A DNA stretch of 64,000 bases from Sporosarcina ureae (GTDB lineage: Bacteria > Bacillota > Bacilli > Bacillales_A > Planococcaceae), in the NCBI RefSeq assembly GCF_002101375.1, contig NZ_CP015207.1, positions 3,178,001-3,242,000 on the forward strand, written 5' to 3'. Numbering within the stretch: position 1 is the first letter of the stretch; every line of letters begins with the position of its first letter. A model generated the notes under the pieces. It saw nothing but the letters and a program-made list of their open reading frames with translations, made no database searches and had not been told where the DNA came from. The position numbers and the translations under genes are program-made. Shown one piece after another: positions 52,051-59,943 of the stretch.

Positions 52051-52719
52051 GTGTTCTGGATTTACTTTGGTATCATTTTATTGCTTCCTATCTATGCGCA
52101 ATTTAAAGTGAAAAGCACATATAAAAAGTATTCAAAGATTCGTTCGACTTCTGGAATGACAGGTGCTCAAGTAGCGAGGCTCATTTTAGATCAAAATGGT
52201 TTACATGATGTAAAAGTAGTGGAAAGCCAAGGATTCTTAACGGATCACTATAATCCATTGACAAAGATTGTGGCATTGTCCACAAGTAACTATCATGAAT
52301 CATCTGTAGCAGGTACTGCGGTAGCGGCGCACGAAGTTGGCCACGCTATTCAAGACAAAGAAGCTTATTCATTCTTGCGTTTCCGCCACAGATTGGCGCC
52401 CGTCGCAAGTATAACTTCTAACGCATCATGGGTATTTATCATGATCGGGATTATCTTCTCTAGCATGAATTCTTTGCTAGGTATCGGAATCCTGTTGATG
52501 GCAGTTGGAGTACTATTCCAAATTGTTACATTGCCAGTAGAATTTAATGCATCATCACGTGCGATGGATCAAATCGTTCAACTTGGTATCATCCGTAATG
52601 ATGAAGAACCACAGGCGAAAAAAGTATTGAGTGCGGCCGCTATGACATATGTTGCTGCAACTGCAGTAGCTGTACTTGAGCTAGTGCGTTTGATTTCAAT
52701 CTTTTTAAACCGCGACTAA
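52051..52719 (+). CDS. Zinc-dependent membrane metallopeptidase (YugP family)
   Basis: A 222-residue membrane protein like B. subtilis YugP. The zincin motif HEVGH lies at residues 94-98, and helices flank it (about 2-18, 120-160, 195-218). GTG 52051 follows AAAGGGGAG. It stands where B. subtilis has ypjB, so it is not in its usual context. Substrate unknown. Its terminator arm is cut off by the insertion sequence. Confidence 0.88.
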   Translation: MFWIYFGIILLLPIYAQFKVKSTYKKYSKIRSTSGMTGAQVARLILDQNGLHDVKVVESQGFLTDHYNPLTKIVALSTSNYHESSVAGTAVAAHEVGHAIQDKEAYSFLRFRHRLAPVASITSNASWVFIMIGIIFSSMNSLLGIGILLMAVGVLFQIVTLPVEFNASSRAMDQIVQLGIIRNDEEPQAKKVLSAAAMTYVAATAVAVLELVRLISIFLNRD

Positions 52720-52727
52720 TAAATAGG

Positions 52728-52743
52728 GAAAATCCTTCTGCTA
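52728..52743. other. Left arm of a terminator split by the insertion sequence
   Basis: AAAATCCTTCTGCTA here pairs with TAGCAGAAGGATTTTT at 54214-54230, on the other side of the IS. Joined, they form a 15-bp terminator with T tails in both directions, suited to the convergent metallopeptidase and ypjC genes. Confidence 0.75.
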
Positions 52744-52786
52744 AAATTAAAATGTACCCTTTGTAAAGGACAATTATAAAAAAAGC

Positions 52787-53632
52787 CTAAGCTGCTTGTT
52801 GAAGCTGTCGTCTGTATTCTGCAGGCGGCAGCTTTTTCAAGTTCCACTGCCCGCGATAATGGTTATAGTACGTCATATAACTCTTGATTTCCCGCCTAAC
52901 TTCTTCCATTGTCTCACAATCTTTTATATTGGTTTCATCCTTGAAGTGACCGAAAAATGATTCCTGTGGAGCATTATCCCAACAGTTCCCTCTGCGTGAC
53001 ATCGATTGTCCTAACCCCATTTTCTTCACTGCTGCCTGATACTTTGGGTTTGTATAATGAAATCCTTGATCTGAATGTATAAAGGCATCTGTCATTAAAT
53101 GACGATGTTTCTTTAGTTTGCGAAGCGTATTCATTGCGATCTCCAAACCTAACGAAGAAGAAACTTCATAGGCTAAAATTTCATTCGTTTGGGCGTCTTT
53201 AATCGTTGACAAGTAAGCACGTTTGCCATTTCCATATGTCAAATAGGTGATGTCGGTCAATAATACCTTTCCAGCCACCCCTTGCTTAAACTCACGTTGT
53301 AACGTGTTTTCACATGTGCGGTGCTCTTTCGTCGCCTTTGCCATACGACGTGCTGGGTTGGCTTTGCGGATGGGACAGATGATATCGAATTTTTTCATAA
53401 TCCGGCGAATGCGTTTTAGGTTATATGTAATGCCGTACTGATTTTCGAGTGTCATTTTAATTTGGCGTGCTCCTTTTTTTCGTCCTCGAAAATGATAGGC
53501 CTTTAAAATGATTTCCTTTACAACTTCGTCTGCCTGTTCGCGAGCGGCACGTTTCTGTTTAGATTTCTCTCCAAAGTGCCTATAGTAGCCCGAACGCGAT
53601 ACCTCCATAAGTTCGCATAAGTAGCTCACCAA
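52787..53632 (-). CDS. IS3-family transposase OrfB (DDE integrase)
   Basis: A 281-residue frame with HTH_21-like N-terminus and rve integrase core. The DDE triad is visible in LLTDITYL, HSDQGFHYT and NAPQESFFGHFK. The frame stays open upstream past the end of orfA in the -1 frame (through IQTTLKYELINFTIQ), so the working product is probably OrfAB made by frameshifting near 53704-53710; the TTG at 53632 need not be used. Confidence 0.9.
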   Translation of the reverse strand: MVSYLCELMEVSRSGYYRHFGEKSKQKRAAREQADEVVKEIILKAYHFRGRKKGARQIKMTLENQYGITYNLKRIRRIMKKFDIICPIRKANPARRMAKATKEHRTCENTLQREFKQGVAGKVLLTDITYLTYGNGKRAYLSTIKDAQTNEILAYEVSSSLGLEIAMNTLRKLKKHRHLMTDAFIHSDQGFHYTNPKYQAAVKKMGLGQSMSRRGNCWDNAPQESFFGHFKDETNIKDCETMEEVRREIKSYMTYYNHYRGQWNLKKLPPAEYRRQLQQAA

Positions 53633-53679
53633 ACGTGCTAATTTATACTTTTGGATGGTGAAATTAATTAGTTCATATT

Positions 53680-54123
53680 TTAGCGTCGTTTGGATTGTGA
53701 TTTCTTTTTCATCATCTGCCTTTCGAGTAGATCGAGCTTTTTTAACAGTTCATTTTCCGCCTGTAATAAGCGGTTTTTCGCTTCTAGACGTTCAATCTTT
53801 TCTTCGGATGTCAAGTCGCGTTCTGATGGACGGCCTGAATTGGTTTTTCGTGTGTCTTGTAAGCCTTCCACCCCGCTTTTTCTATAGGCGGCACGCCAAC
53901 GCTTTCCTGCAGATTTAATCCGAACTGCTCCTATTAAATCGGCATCTAATCCAGCCTCTTCAAAAATGTCTCGCGGCAGTTTTCCTTTTTCATTTTCCGA
54001 AATAAAATGACGTTTAAACTCATCTGTATAGGTGATGGATTTATCACTAACAGCTTGTACGTTAGGATTGCATTGCAAGCGTGCTTGTTCTTTTAAGGTA
54101 AACAATCGTTCAGTCACATTCAT
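53680..54123 (-). CDS. IS3-family transposase OrfA (helix-turn-helix)
   Basis: A 147-residue protein that binds the ends of the element. An N-terminal helix-turn-helix region (YTDEFKRHFISENEKGKLPRDIFEEAGL) is followed by a leucine zipper (EKIERLEAKNRLLQAENELLKKLDLLE). The start at 54123 is chosen because a GGGAG site and a TATAAT box lie just upstream. The slippery GAAAAAG near its end could give OrfAB. Confidence 0.88.
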   Translation of the reverse strand: MNVTERLFTLKEQARLQCNPNVQAVSDKSITYTDEFKRHFISENEKGKLPRDIFEEAGLDADLIGAVRIKSAGKRWRAAYRKSGVEGLQDTRKTNSGRPSERDLTSEEKIERLEAKNRLLQAENELLKKLDLLERQMMKKKSQSKRR

Positions 54124-54145
54124 CCGCTCCCACATCTTTTTATTC

Positions 54146-54151
54146 ATTATA
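54146..54151 (-). promoter_or_regulatory. -10 box of the transposase promoter
   Basis: TATAAT on the minus strand, about 23 bases before orfA. The -35 region falls inside the terminal hairpin at 54159-54206. Confidence 0.5.
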
Positions 54152-54158
54152 AACAAAA

Positions 54159-54206
54159 GTACCCTATAGGATAGACTTTTTTCAAAGTGTCTATCTTATA
54201 GGGTAC
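54159..54206 (-). terminator. Terminal hairpin of the IS, shielding the transposase
   Basis: Two 18-base arms, starting GTACCCTATA, pair with one G-T pair around a 12-base loop. A T-rich stretch follows on the minus strand. Transcripts coming from ypjC would form it and stop, or hide the transposase start. Confidence 0.7.
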
Positions 54207-54230
54207 ATTTTAAATAGCAGAAGGATTTTT

Positions 54231-55103
54231 TTAATCACCGATTGGCCGTTTTTGTTCATCCAATGTAAATCCTTCCCCCATTACATCATGTACTTCCATC
54301 ATGGAGACGAATGCTTCGGGATCTACAGAAGTGATGAGATTTTTTAATCGAATCATTTCATTTTTACCGACTACGCAATAGAGGATTTCACGATTTTCTT
54401 TTGAAAAATGGCCGTAACCTTTGAACACGGTTACGCCTCTCTCCATGGAATCTGATATTTTACTGGCGATCTCATCCGGGAAGTTCGTTACAATGAATGC
54501 ACCTCTCGCAGAGTACGCCCCTTCTTGAACGAAATCAATGACGCGTGCTCCAACGAAGAGCGCAACCAATGTATACATCATTGAGCGATAATCTAAATAG
54601 ACAGCCCAGGATAATAAAATGATAGCGGCGTCAAAAACAAACATCGTTTTGCCCATCGTAATTCCATATTTCTTATGCACGAGTCTCGCTATGATATCGG
54701 AGCCGCCTGTTGTCCCACCGCTTCTAAATATAACACCTAGTCCCACACCGATGAAGACGCCAGCAAAGAGCGCGACTAGGAACAAATCGCCTTCCATATG
54801 AATATTCACTTGATACTTCATAAACACTTTAATGAAAACCGACACTGCCACTGTACCGATGATGGTATAGATGAAAGAACGTCTGCCAAGCATTTTCCAG
54901 CCTATTAAAAACATAGGGATATTCAGCAATAAATTCATCAAAGCAGGGTCCCAATTGAAAGCAAACAGCAGGATTAACGTAATTCCCGTAAATCCACCTT
55001 CTGCCAGTTCATGCTGAATCGTAAAGTTCACAAGTCCAAAACTAAATAGCGCTGCACCTAAAATAATCATTAAAATATTCCGTATGCGAATTCCAGCGAA
55101 CAA
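54231..55103 (-). CDS. ypjC: YitT-family membrane protein YpjC
   Basis: A 290-residue protein of the YitT/DUF161 family with five or six helices (about 10-165) and a C-terminal DUF2179 domain (about 205-280: VTVFKGYGHFSKENREILYCVV). TTG 55103 follows AGGGGGAG by 9 bases and gives the B. subtilis length; upstream frame is not conserved. The stop codon touches the right arm of the split terminator. Function unknown. Confidence 0.88.
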   Translation of the reverse strand: MFAGIRIRNILMIILGAALFSFGLVNFTIQHELAEGGFTGITLILLFAFNWDPALMNLLLNIPMFLIGWKMLGRRSFIYTIIGTVAVSVFIKVFMKYQVNIHMEGDLFLVALFAGVFIGVGLGVIFRSGGTTGGSDIIARLVHKKYGITMGKTMFVFDAAIILLSWAVYLDYRSMMYTLVALFVGARVIDFVQEGAYSARGAFIVTNFPDEIASKISDSMERGVTVFKGYGHFSKENREILYCVVGKNEMIRLKNLITSVDPEAFVSMMEVHDVMGEGFTLDEQKRPIGD

Positions 55104-55220
55104 ACACAACACTCCCCCTACTAATCGGTTTTTTATGTAATCGAGCTCTTGTCCTATGTACGCGCTTATTATCATTCGATAAAACGTGCAATATACATAG
55201 TATGTGCTAAATATTATATT

Positions 55221-55249
55221 TTGACAATAGCCGGAAGAATGCATACGAT
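55221..55249 (+). promoter_or_regulatory. Sigma-A promoter of ypjD-dapB
   Basis: TTGACA (55221-55226) and TACGAT (55244-55249) are 17 bases apart, 20 bases before the ypjD start. Confidence 0.65.
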
Positions 55250-55268
55250 AGGAAGGGGAGTGATTGTG

Positions 55269-55607
55269 ATGACTAAAACGATGGAACAATTACAACAAGA
55301 TGTTGATACATACATAACCGGTTTTAAAGAAGGATACTTTCCCCCGATGGAACTCATCGCACGGCTGACAGAAGAGTTAGGGGAATTATCCCGTGAAGTA
55401 CAGGATCGCTACGGTATGAAGAAGAAAAAATCTACTGAAGCCGTCCGAACGTTGGAGGAAGAAACAGGCGATTTATTATTCGTCTTAATTTGTTTTGCTA
55501 ACTCACAACAAATCGATTTATCTGAAGCGCTTGATACCGTATTGACAAAGTTCAATACAAGAGATAAAGACCGTTGGACCAAAAAGGAGGAAAAGAATGA
55601 TGATTAA
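55269..55607 (+). CDS. ypjD: MazG-like nucleotide pyrophosphohydrolase YpjD
   Basis: A 112-residue all-helical protein with the MazG EXXE-type metal sites: ARLTEELGELSREVQDR and EEETGDLLFVLICFANS. Such enzymes hydrolyse non-canonical nucleoside triphosphates. ATG 55269 follows AAGGGGAG. Its end overlaps dapB by 11 bases. The B. subtilis homologue (111 residues) has the same neighbour. Confidence 0.92.
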   Translation: MTKTMEQLQQDVDTYITGFKEGYFPPMELIARLTEELGELSREVQDRYGMKKKKSTEAVRTLEEETGDLLFVLICFANSQQIDLSEALDTVLTKFNTRDKDRWTKKEEKNDD

Positions 55608-56397
55608 ATTAGCGATAGCAGGTGCACGTGGAAGAATGGGTGGGACTGCTATAGTAGCAGGAACGGAAGCTGCAGATATTGAAATCGTGGCGGTACTTGA
55701 TTATAAACATGACGGGGAATATTTACATAATGGAACAGTAACTGATGCCAAGGACGGAATACCGATTTATACATCGCTTGAAGCGTTGCATGCCGCACAC
55801 CATCCTGATGTATTACTCGATGTCACGGACCCCGATGCAGTATTTGCTAACGCAAGTCAAGCCTTGTCACTAGGCATGGATGTAGTAATCGGGACATCTG
55901 GTTTGACTCCCGAAATGCTCACAGATTTAGAGAACCTTTCCAATGAACAGCAAAAAAGCTGTATTATTGCACCAAATTTTTCGATTGGCGCTGTCCTCAT
56001 GATGAAATTTGCTCAACAAGCCGCTCGTTACTTGGGAGACGTTGAAATACTTGAAATGCACCATGATCGGAAATTGGATGCACCGTCCGGAACAGCTGTT
56101 AAAACGGCTGAGATGATCCGTGAAGTACGTGCAGCTCACATCCAAGGTCACCCAGAAGAACAAGAGAAGCTTAAAGGTGCACGCGGTGCAGATATAGAAG
56201 GAATGAAGATTCACAGTATTCGTTTACCGGGATTACTCGCACATCAGGAAGTACTACTTGGTGGTGAAGGGGAGTTGCTCAAGATCCGTCACGATTCATT
56301 CGACCGGAAGTCCTTTATGCCGGGTATATTACTATCGATTCGTGAATCTGTTTCTACTCCGCGATTTATTTACGGGCTTGAAAATATTATAGATTAA
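55597..56397 (+). CDS. dapB: 4-hydroxy-tetrahydrodipicolinate reductase
   Basis: A 266-residue enzyme of the diaminopimelate pathway. The NAD(P)-binding GARGRMG (about 9-15), active-site EMHHDRKLDAPSGTA with His/Lys, and GRGAD-like region are intact. ATG 55597 or 55600 lie 6-9 bases after AAAAGGAGG. Product leads to lysine via LysA (3.6 kb) and to dipicolinate and cell wall. Confidence 0.96.
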   Translation: MMIKLAIAGARGRMGGTAIVAGTEAADIEIVAVLDYKHDGEYLHNGTVTDAKDGIPIYTSLEALHAAHHPDVLLDVTDPDAVFANASQALSLGMDVVIGTSGLTPEMLTDLENLSNEQQKSCIIAPNFSIGAVLMMKFAQQAARYLGDVEILEMHHDRKLDAPSGTAVKTAEMIREVRAAHIQGHPEEQEKLKGARGADIEGMKIHSIRLPGLLAHQEVLLGGEGELLKIRHDSFDRKSFMPGILLSIRESVSTPRFIYGLENIID

Positions 56398-56422
56398 ACT
56401 TTTGCAGTGAGGCGGTTAACAT

Positions 56423-57562
56423 ATGCAACAAAGAAAATTAAAAGTAGGTGTCATTTGTTACCCATCGCTTGGAGGTTCAGGTGTAGTAGCGACGGAGTTA
56501 GGACTTAAAATGGCGGCCAAAGGTCATGAGATGCACTATATTACATCGAGTAGACCTTTTCGATTTTTAGATATCCATCCGAATATCCAGTTTCATGAAG
56601 TGACGATTGAAGGGTATGCAGTTTTTAAGTATCCGCCGTACGACATTGCCCTTGCCAATCGCATAGCGCAAGTCATCGAATCAGAACAGCTGGATTTGCT
56701 ACACGTTCACTACGCCGTGCCACACGCAATCTCCGCTATTTTGGCGAAAGATATGGCGCAATCATCTATTGGCATCATCACGACCCTACATGGCACCGAT
56801 GTGACAATTCTTGGTCACGACCCTGCATTAAAAAATACTTTGTCTTACGGTATCAATAAGTCCGATCGTGTGACAGCTGTATCCCGTTCATTACGCAATG
56901 AAACGATCGAGTTGTTGCAACCGACGACAGAAATTCGAACAATTTATAATTTCATTGATGAAGAAAAGTATTATCCACGTGAAGTGGGACATCTTCGGGA
57001 AGAACTTGGCATTGCGTCGGATGAAAAAGTCCTAATCCATATATCTAATTTCCGTAAAGTGAAGCGTATTCCCGATATTATCGAAAGCTTCCGATTGATT
57101 GATAAGCAGCATAAAGCGAAATTATTATTAGTTGGTGAAGGCCCAGAAAAATTCGCTTTGGAAGAGTTTGTTACTACTCACGGGTTGCAAGAAGATATTT
57201 ACTTCTTAGGGAAGCGTAACGATCTGCCCGAATTATTATCAATCAGTGATGTGATGTTGTTACTTTCCGAGAAAGAAGCATTCGGTCTCGTGCTGCTTGA
57301 AGCTTTTGCTTGTGGTGTGCCAGCTATAGCAAATGCGATCGGTGGAATTCCAGAAGTTGTTCAAGACGGCGTTAATGGATTTTTAGTAGAACTAGGTGAT
57401 GTACAAGCCGTCGCCGATCATGTGACACAGTTACTAAGTGATCCGGATTTGCATCAACACATGAAAAGCAATGCTATACGTACCGTACAGGAAGAATTCA
57501 GTTCCGAATCGATTGTAGCGCAATATGAAGAATTATATTATGAAGTGGCGGCGATGAAATGA
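56423..57562 (+). CDS. bshA: Bacillithiol synthesis glycosyltransferase BshA
   Basis: A 379-residue GT4 glycosyltransferase that links GlcNAc to L-malate, first step of bacillithiol synthesis. The N-terminal CYPSLGGSGVVATELG and the donor-site EAFGLVLLEAFACGVP (near 285) are typical. In B. subtilis bshB1, the deacetylase, is just upstream, with mgsA; both are absent. ATG 56423 follows GAGGCGG. It overlaps cca by 4 bases. Confidence 0.95.
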   Translation: MQQRKLKVGVICYPSLGGSGVVATELGLKMAAKGHEMHYITSSRPFRFLDIHPNIQFHEVTIEGYAVFKYPPYDIALANRIAQVIESEQLDLLHVHYAVPHAISAILAKDMAQSSIGIITTLHGTDVTILGHDPALKNTLSYGINKSDRVTAVSRSLRNETIELLQPTTEIRTIYNFIDEEKYYPREVGHLREELGIASDEKVLIHISNFRKVKRIPDIIESFRLIDKQHKAKLLLVGEGPEKFALEEFVTTHGLQEDIYFLGKRNDLPELLSISDVMLLLSEKEAFGLVLLEAFACGVPAIANAIGGIPEVVQDGVNGFLVELGDVQAVADHVTQLLSDPDLHQHMKSNAIRTVQEEFSSESIVAQYEELYYEVAAMK

Positions 57563-58737
57563 CAACTTCTTTCGGTTCAGCAGCAAGTCGGCAAGTAGTT
57601 AGGGAATTGCAAGCAGCGGGTTATGAAGCCGTCTTTGTCGGCGGTGCAGTTCGTGATGCCGAGCTTGGTAAAAAGCCGCTAGATATTGACATTACAACTT
57701 CCGCAACACCGTCTCAAGTCAAAGAAGTGTTTAGACGGACAATTGATGTTGGTATTGAACACGGTACGATCCTTGTGCTGATGCATGGAGAGCCGATTGA
57801 AGTGACGACATACCGTACAGAAGCTACAACTAGCGATGCTTGTTATCCCGTCTATGTAGCATCATTACGAGAAGATTTGCAACACCGTGACTTTACGATC
57901 AATGCACTCGCTATGACGGTAGACGGGGAACTCATTGATTTATTTGATGGACTCGAGGATTTACAGCGAAAAGTCATCCGTGCTGTTGGGAAGCCTGAAG
58001 AACGCTTTCAAGAAGATCCGTTGCGAATTTTCCGTGCCTTGCGCTTTTCATCTGTCTTGGATTTTGATATAGAAATGGAAACATTGCATTCGATGAGGAC
58101 GCGGCTTCCTTCATTGCATCATGTGGCGATTGAACGGATCAAGACAGAGATGGATAAACTGTTTCAAGGGCAGAACCCTTCACGAGCTTTTCATTACGGA
58201 CGTGAAATTAAATTGCCCGAACAGTTTCCTGAGTTATTTGCAGCGTTTGAATCGCTAGATCGCTATACACCATTTCTTCACGCGCGCCATGGCTTTTCTG
58301 CAATGCTTGTAGTAACCGACACACCCGCAACAGAACTGGCTCGGCTCTTCAAATTATCTAATGACGAAAAACGCTTCTTGAAACAATGTGAAGAAGCATA
58401 TGCTAAACGCAAGCATCGAGCGTTTGATTCGTGGGATTTCTATATTTATCCAACCGACATACTAGAAGTAGTGGGGAAAATCTTTAACGCAAATCATGAA
58501 GATTATGATATAAGCAAAGAGCAAATTGAACAGTATAAAAAACAATTACCGATTCTGCAACGCACAGACTTGTCTTTCACTGGCAAGGATTTGTTAAGAT
58601 GGTCAGGAAAAAGTGCTGGCAAATGGACAAGTGATTGGATCATGAAAATTGAACGAGCAGTTGTCTACGGACACATTAAAAATGACGCACTGGCGATAAA
58701 GGAATGGTTTATCAATGAAATCTCCCGTGAAAAGTGA
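57559..58737 (+). CDS. cca: CCA tRNA nucleotidyltransferase
   Basis: A 392-residue class II enzyme that adds or repairs the 3' CCA of tRNA. The head domain signature VGGAVRD (about 25-31) and DIDITTSA carry the metal-binding aspartates; RRDFTINALAM-like HRDFTINALAM and EEDPLRIFRALRF-type motifs follow. The bshA-cca-birA order is as in B. subtilis. It overlaps birA by 23 bases. Confidence 0.96.
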   Translation: MTTSFGSAASRQVVRELQAAGYEAVFVGGAVRDAELGKKPLDIDITTSATPSQVKEVFRRTIDVGIEHGTILVLMHGEPIEVTTYRTEATTSDACYPVYVASLREDLQHRDFTINALAMTVDGELIDLFDGLEDLQRKVIRAVGKPEERFQEDPLRIFRALRFSSVLDFDIEMETLHSMRTRLPSLHHVAIERIKTEMDKLFQGQNPSRAFHYGREIKLPEQFPELFAAFESLDRYTPFLHARHGFSAMLVVTDTPATELARLFKLSNDEKRFLKQCEEAYAKRKHRAFDSWDFYIYPTDILEVVGKIFNANHEDYDISKEQIEQYKKQLPILQRTDLSFTGKDLLRWSGKSAGKWTSDWIMKIERAVVYGHIKNDALAIKEWFINEISREK

Positions 58738-59698
58738 ATTATTGAAACGATTATTTGCCGCACAAGGCGAGCCGATATCGGGTCAAGATATTGCCGATGA
58801 ATTCGGTCTTTCGCGCACTGCAATCTGGAAATATATTAAAGAACTTGAAGAAGAGGGCTATGAAATCGGGTCACAGCGTAAAAAAGGCTATTATTTAATC
58901 GAAGCACCCGATTTGGTCAACAAAGGGAACATCACCGAGTATTTAACGACAGAACGCTATGGTCGGACTATTAAATATTTTACAACTGTGCCCACTACGC
59001 AGACAATAGCTCATGAAGATGCGCAAAATGGTGCGGAAGATGGCACATTGATTATTGCGGAAGAACAGACAGCTGGTAAAGGACGTTTAGCGAGACCATG
59101 GACATCTAAGGCCAATCGAGGTGTTTGGATGAGTTTGATCATTCGCCCTGACTTGGCGCCTCAATATGCGCCGCAACTGACATTGGTTGCAGCGGTCGCA
59201 ATTGTTCGTGCAATTGAAGAAGTAGCGGATATTCAACCAGTTATTAAGTGGCCGAACGATATTTTAATCAATGGCAAAAAAGTCACAGGTATTCTGACAG
59301 AGCTTCAGTCAGATCCCGACCGTGTCAAAGCAATTATTTTAGGAATGGGTATTAACGCTAACCAGCAACAGTCTGATTTTCCTGAAGAACTGCAAACAAT
59401 TGCGACTTCATTACGTATTGAAAAAGGGGAAATGATTGACCGTGCACAATTAGTGGCAGCGATTCTTAAGTACCTTGAGCAATATACAGACTTATATGTT
59501 GAAAAAGGATTTGCACCGATTAAAATTTTATGGGAGAGCTATGCTGCGATAACGGGTAAGAAAATCAAAGCGAGTATGGTCCATGAAACAGTTGAAGGTA
59601 TTGCACTGGGTATTTCCCATGATGGCATGCTGGAACTACGACTTGCAGATGGCACGGTCCGTGGTATTTATTCCGCAGATATTGAAGTTAAGAATTAA
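58715..59698 (+). CDS. birA: Biotin-protein ligase and biotin repressor BirA
   Basis: A 327-residue bifunctional protein. The N-terminal winged helix (about 1-65: GQDIADEFGLSRTAIWKYI) binds biotin operators. The ligase domain (about 80-270) holds GKGRLARPW and KWPNDILINGKKVTGIL, and a C-terminal SH3-like part follows. ATG 58715 lies inside cca, after AAAGGAATGG. Confidence 0.95.
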   Translation: MKSPVKSELLKRLFAAQGEPISGQDIADEFGLSRTAIWKYIKELEEEGYEIGSQRKKGYYLIEAPDLVNKGNITEYLTTERYGRTIKYFTTVPTTQTIAHEDAQNGAEDGTLIIAEEQTAGKGRLARPWTSKANRGVWMSLIIRPDLAPQYAPQLTLVAAVAIVRAIEEVADIQPVIKWPNDILINGKKVTGILTELQSDPDRVKAIILGMGINANQQQSDFPEELQTIATSLRIEKGEMIDRAQLVAAILKYLEQYTDLYVEKGFAPIKILWESYAAITGKKIKASMVHETVEGIALGISHDGMLELRLADGTVRGIYSADIEVKN

Positions 59699-59943
59699 AA
59701 CTATACAGGTTCTTACAGTTTTGATATAGTGTACGCATAGGGCGGTATCAATTTTAGAGCTGCACCTGTTTGGCAAATGAATTATATAAGAAATCTGCCT
59801 TGATCTATTTAGACAGGGACGGAGGAAGCAAAATCAAACGCTTACGCAACCCTTCTGTCCAAATTTGGATCAGTAGGGTTTTATTTTGGTTTTTTTGCCT
59901 ACCAAACGCCTGCTGAAATCAGACGTAAAGGAGAAGATGAACA
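59699..59943 (+). promoter_or_regulatory. Structured leader of panBCD with antiterminator-like alternative pairing
   Basis: The 245-base gap holds no gene. A terminator (59848-59897) ends only about 46 bases before panB, too little room for a separate promoter, so it should be conditional. GGACGGAGG (59817-59825) can pair over nine bases, with two G-T pairs, with CTTCTGTCC (59852-59860) in the left arm of the terminator. This would give an antiterminator, strengthened by AAGC/GCTT inside. The known pan RNA motif of Firmicutes lies in such leaders; I cannot confirm that this is one. Confidence 0.55.
59848..59897 (+). terminator. Terminator (probable attenuator) before panB
   Basis: AACCCTTCTGTCCAA (59848-59862) and TTGGATCAGTAGGGTT (59865-59880) pair with two mismatches, followed by TTTATTTTGGTTTTTTT. 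Confidence 0.75.

Larger units (their letters stand above)
52753..54207 (-). mobile_element. IS3-family insertion sequence, IS150-like, apparently intact
   Basis: A 1455-bp element with ends TGTACCCT...AGGGTACA. The inverted repeat may extend outward to TAAAATGTACCCT; with that edge a 3-base AAT repeat flanks the element. It encodes orfA (helix-turn-helix) and orfB (DDE integrase) in relative -1 frames on the minus strand. Both frames are open, so it could be active. It lies in the terminator loop between two convergent genes. Confidence 0.9.

Noticed and set aside
52753..54207. Composite transposon or defence island
   Set aside because: The element carries only its own transposase genes and has no cargo; the neighbours are housekeeping genes.
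59699..59943. T-box leader before panB
   Set aside because: No GGTGGNACCGCG-type T-box sequence and no specifier loop arrangement.
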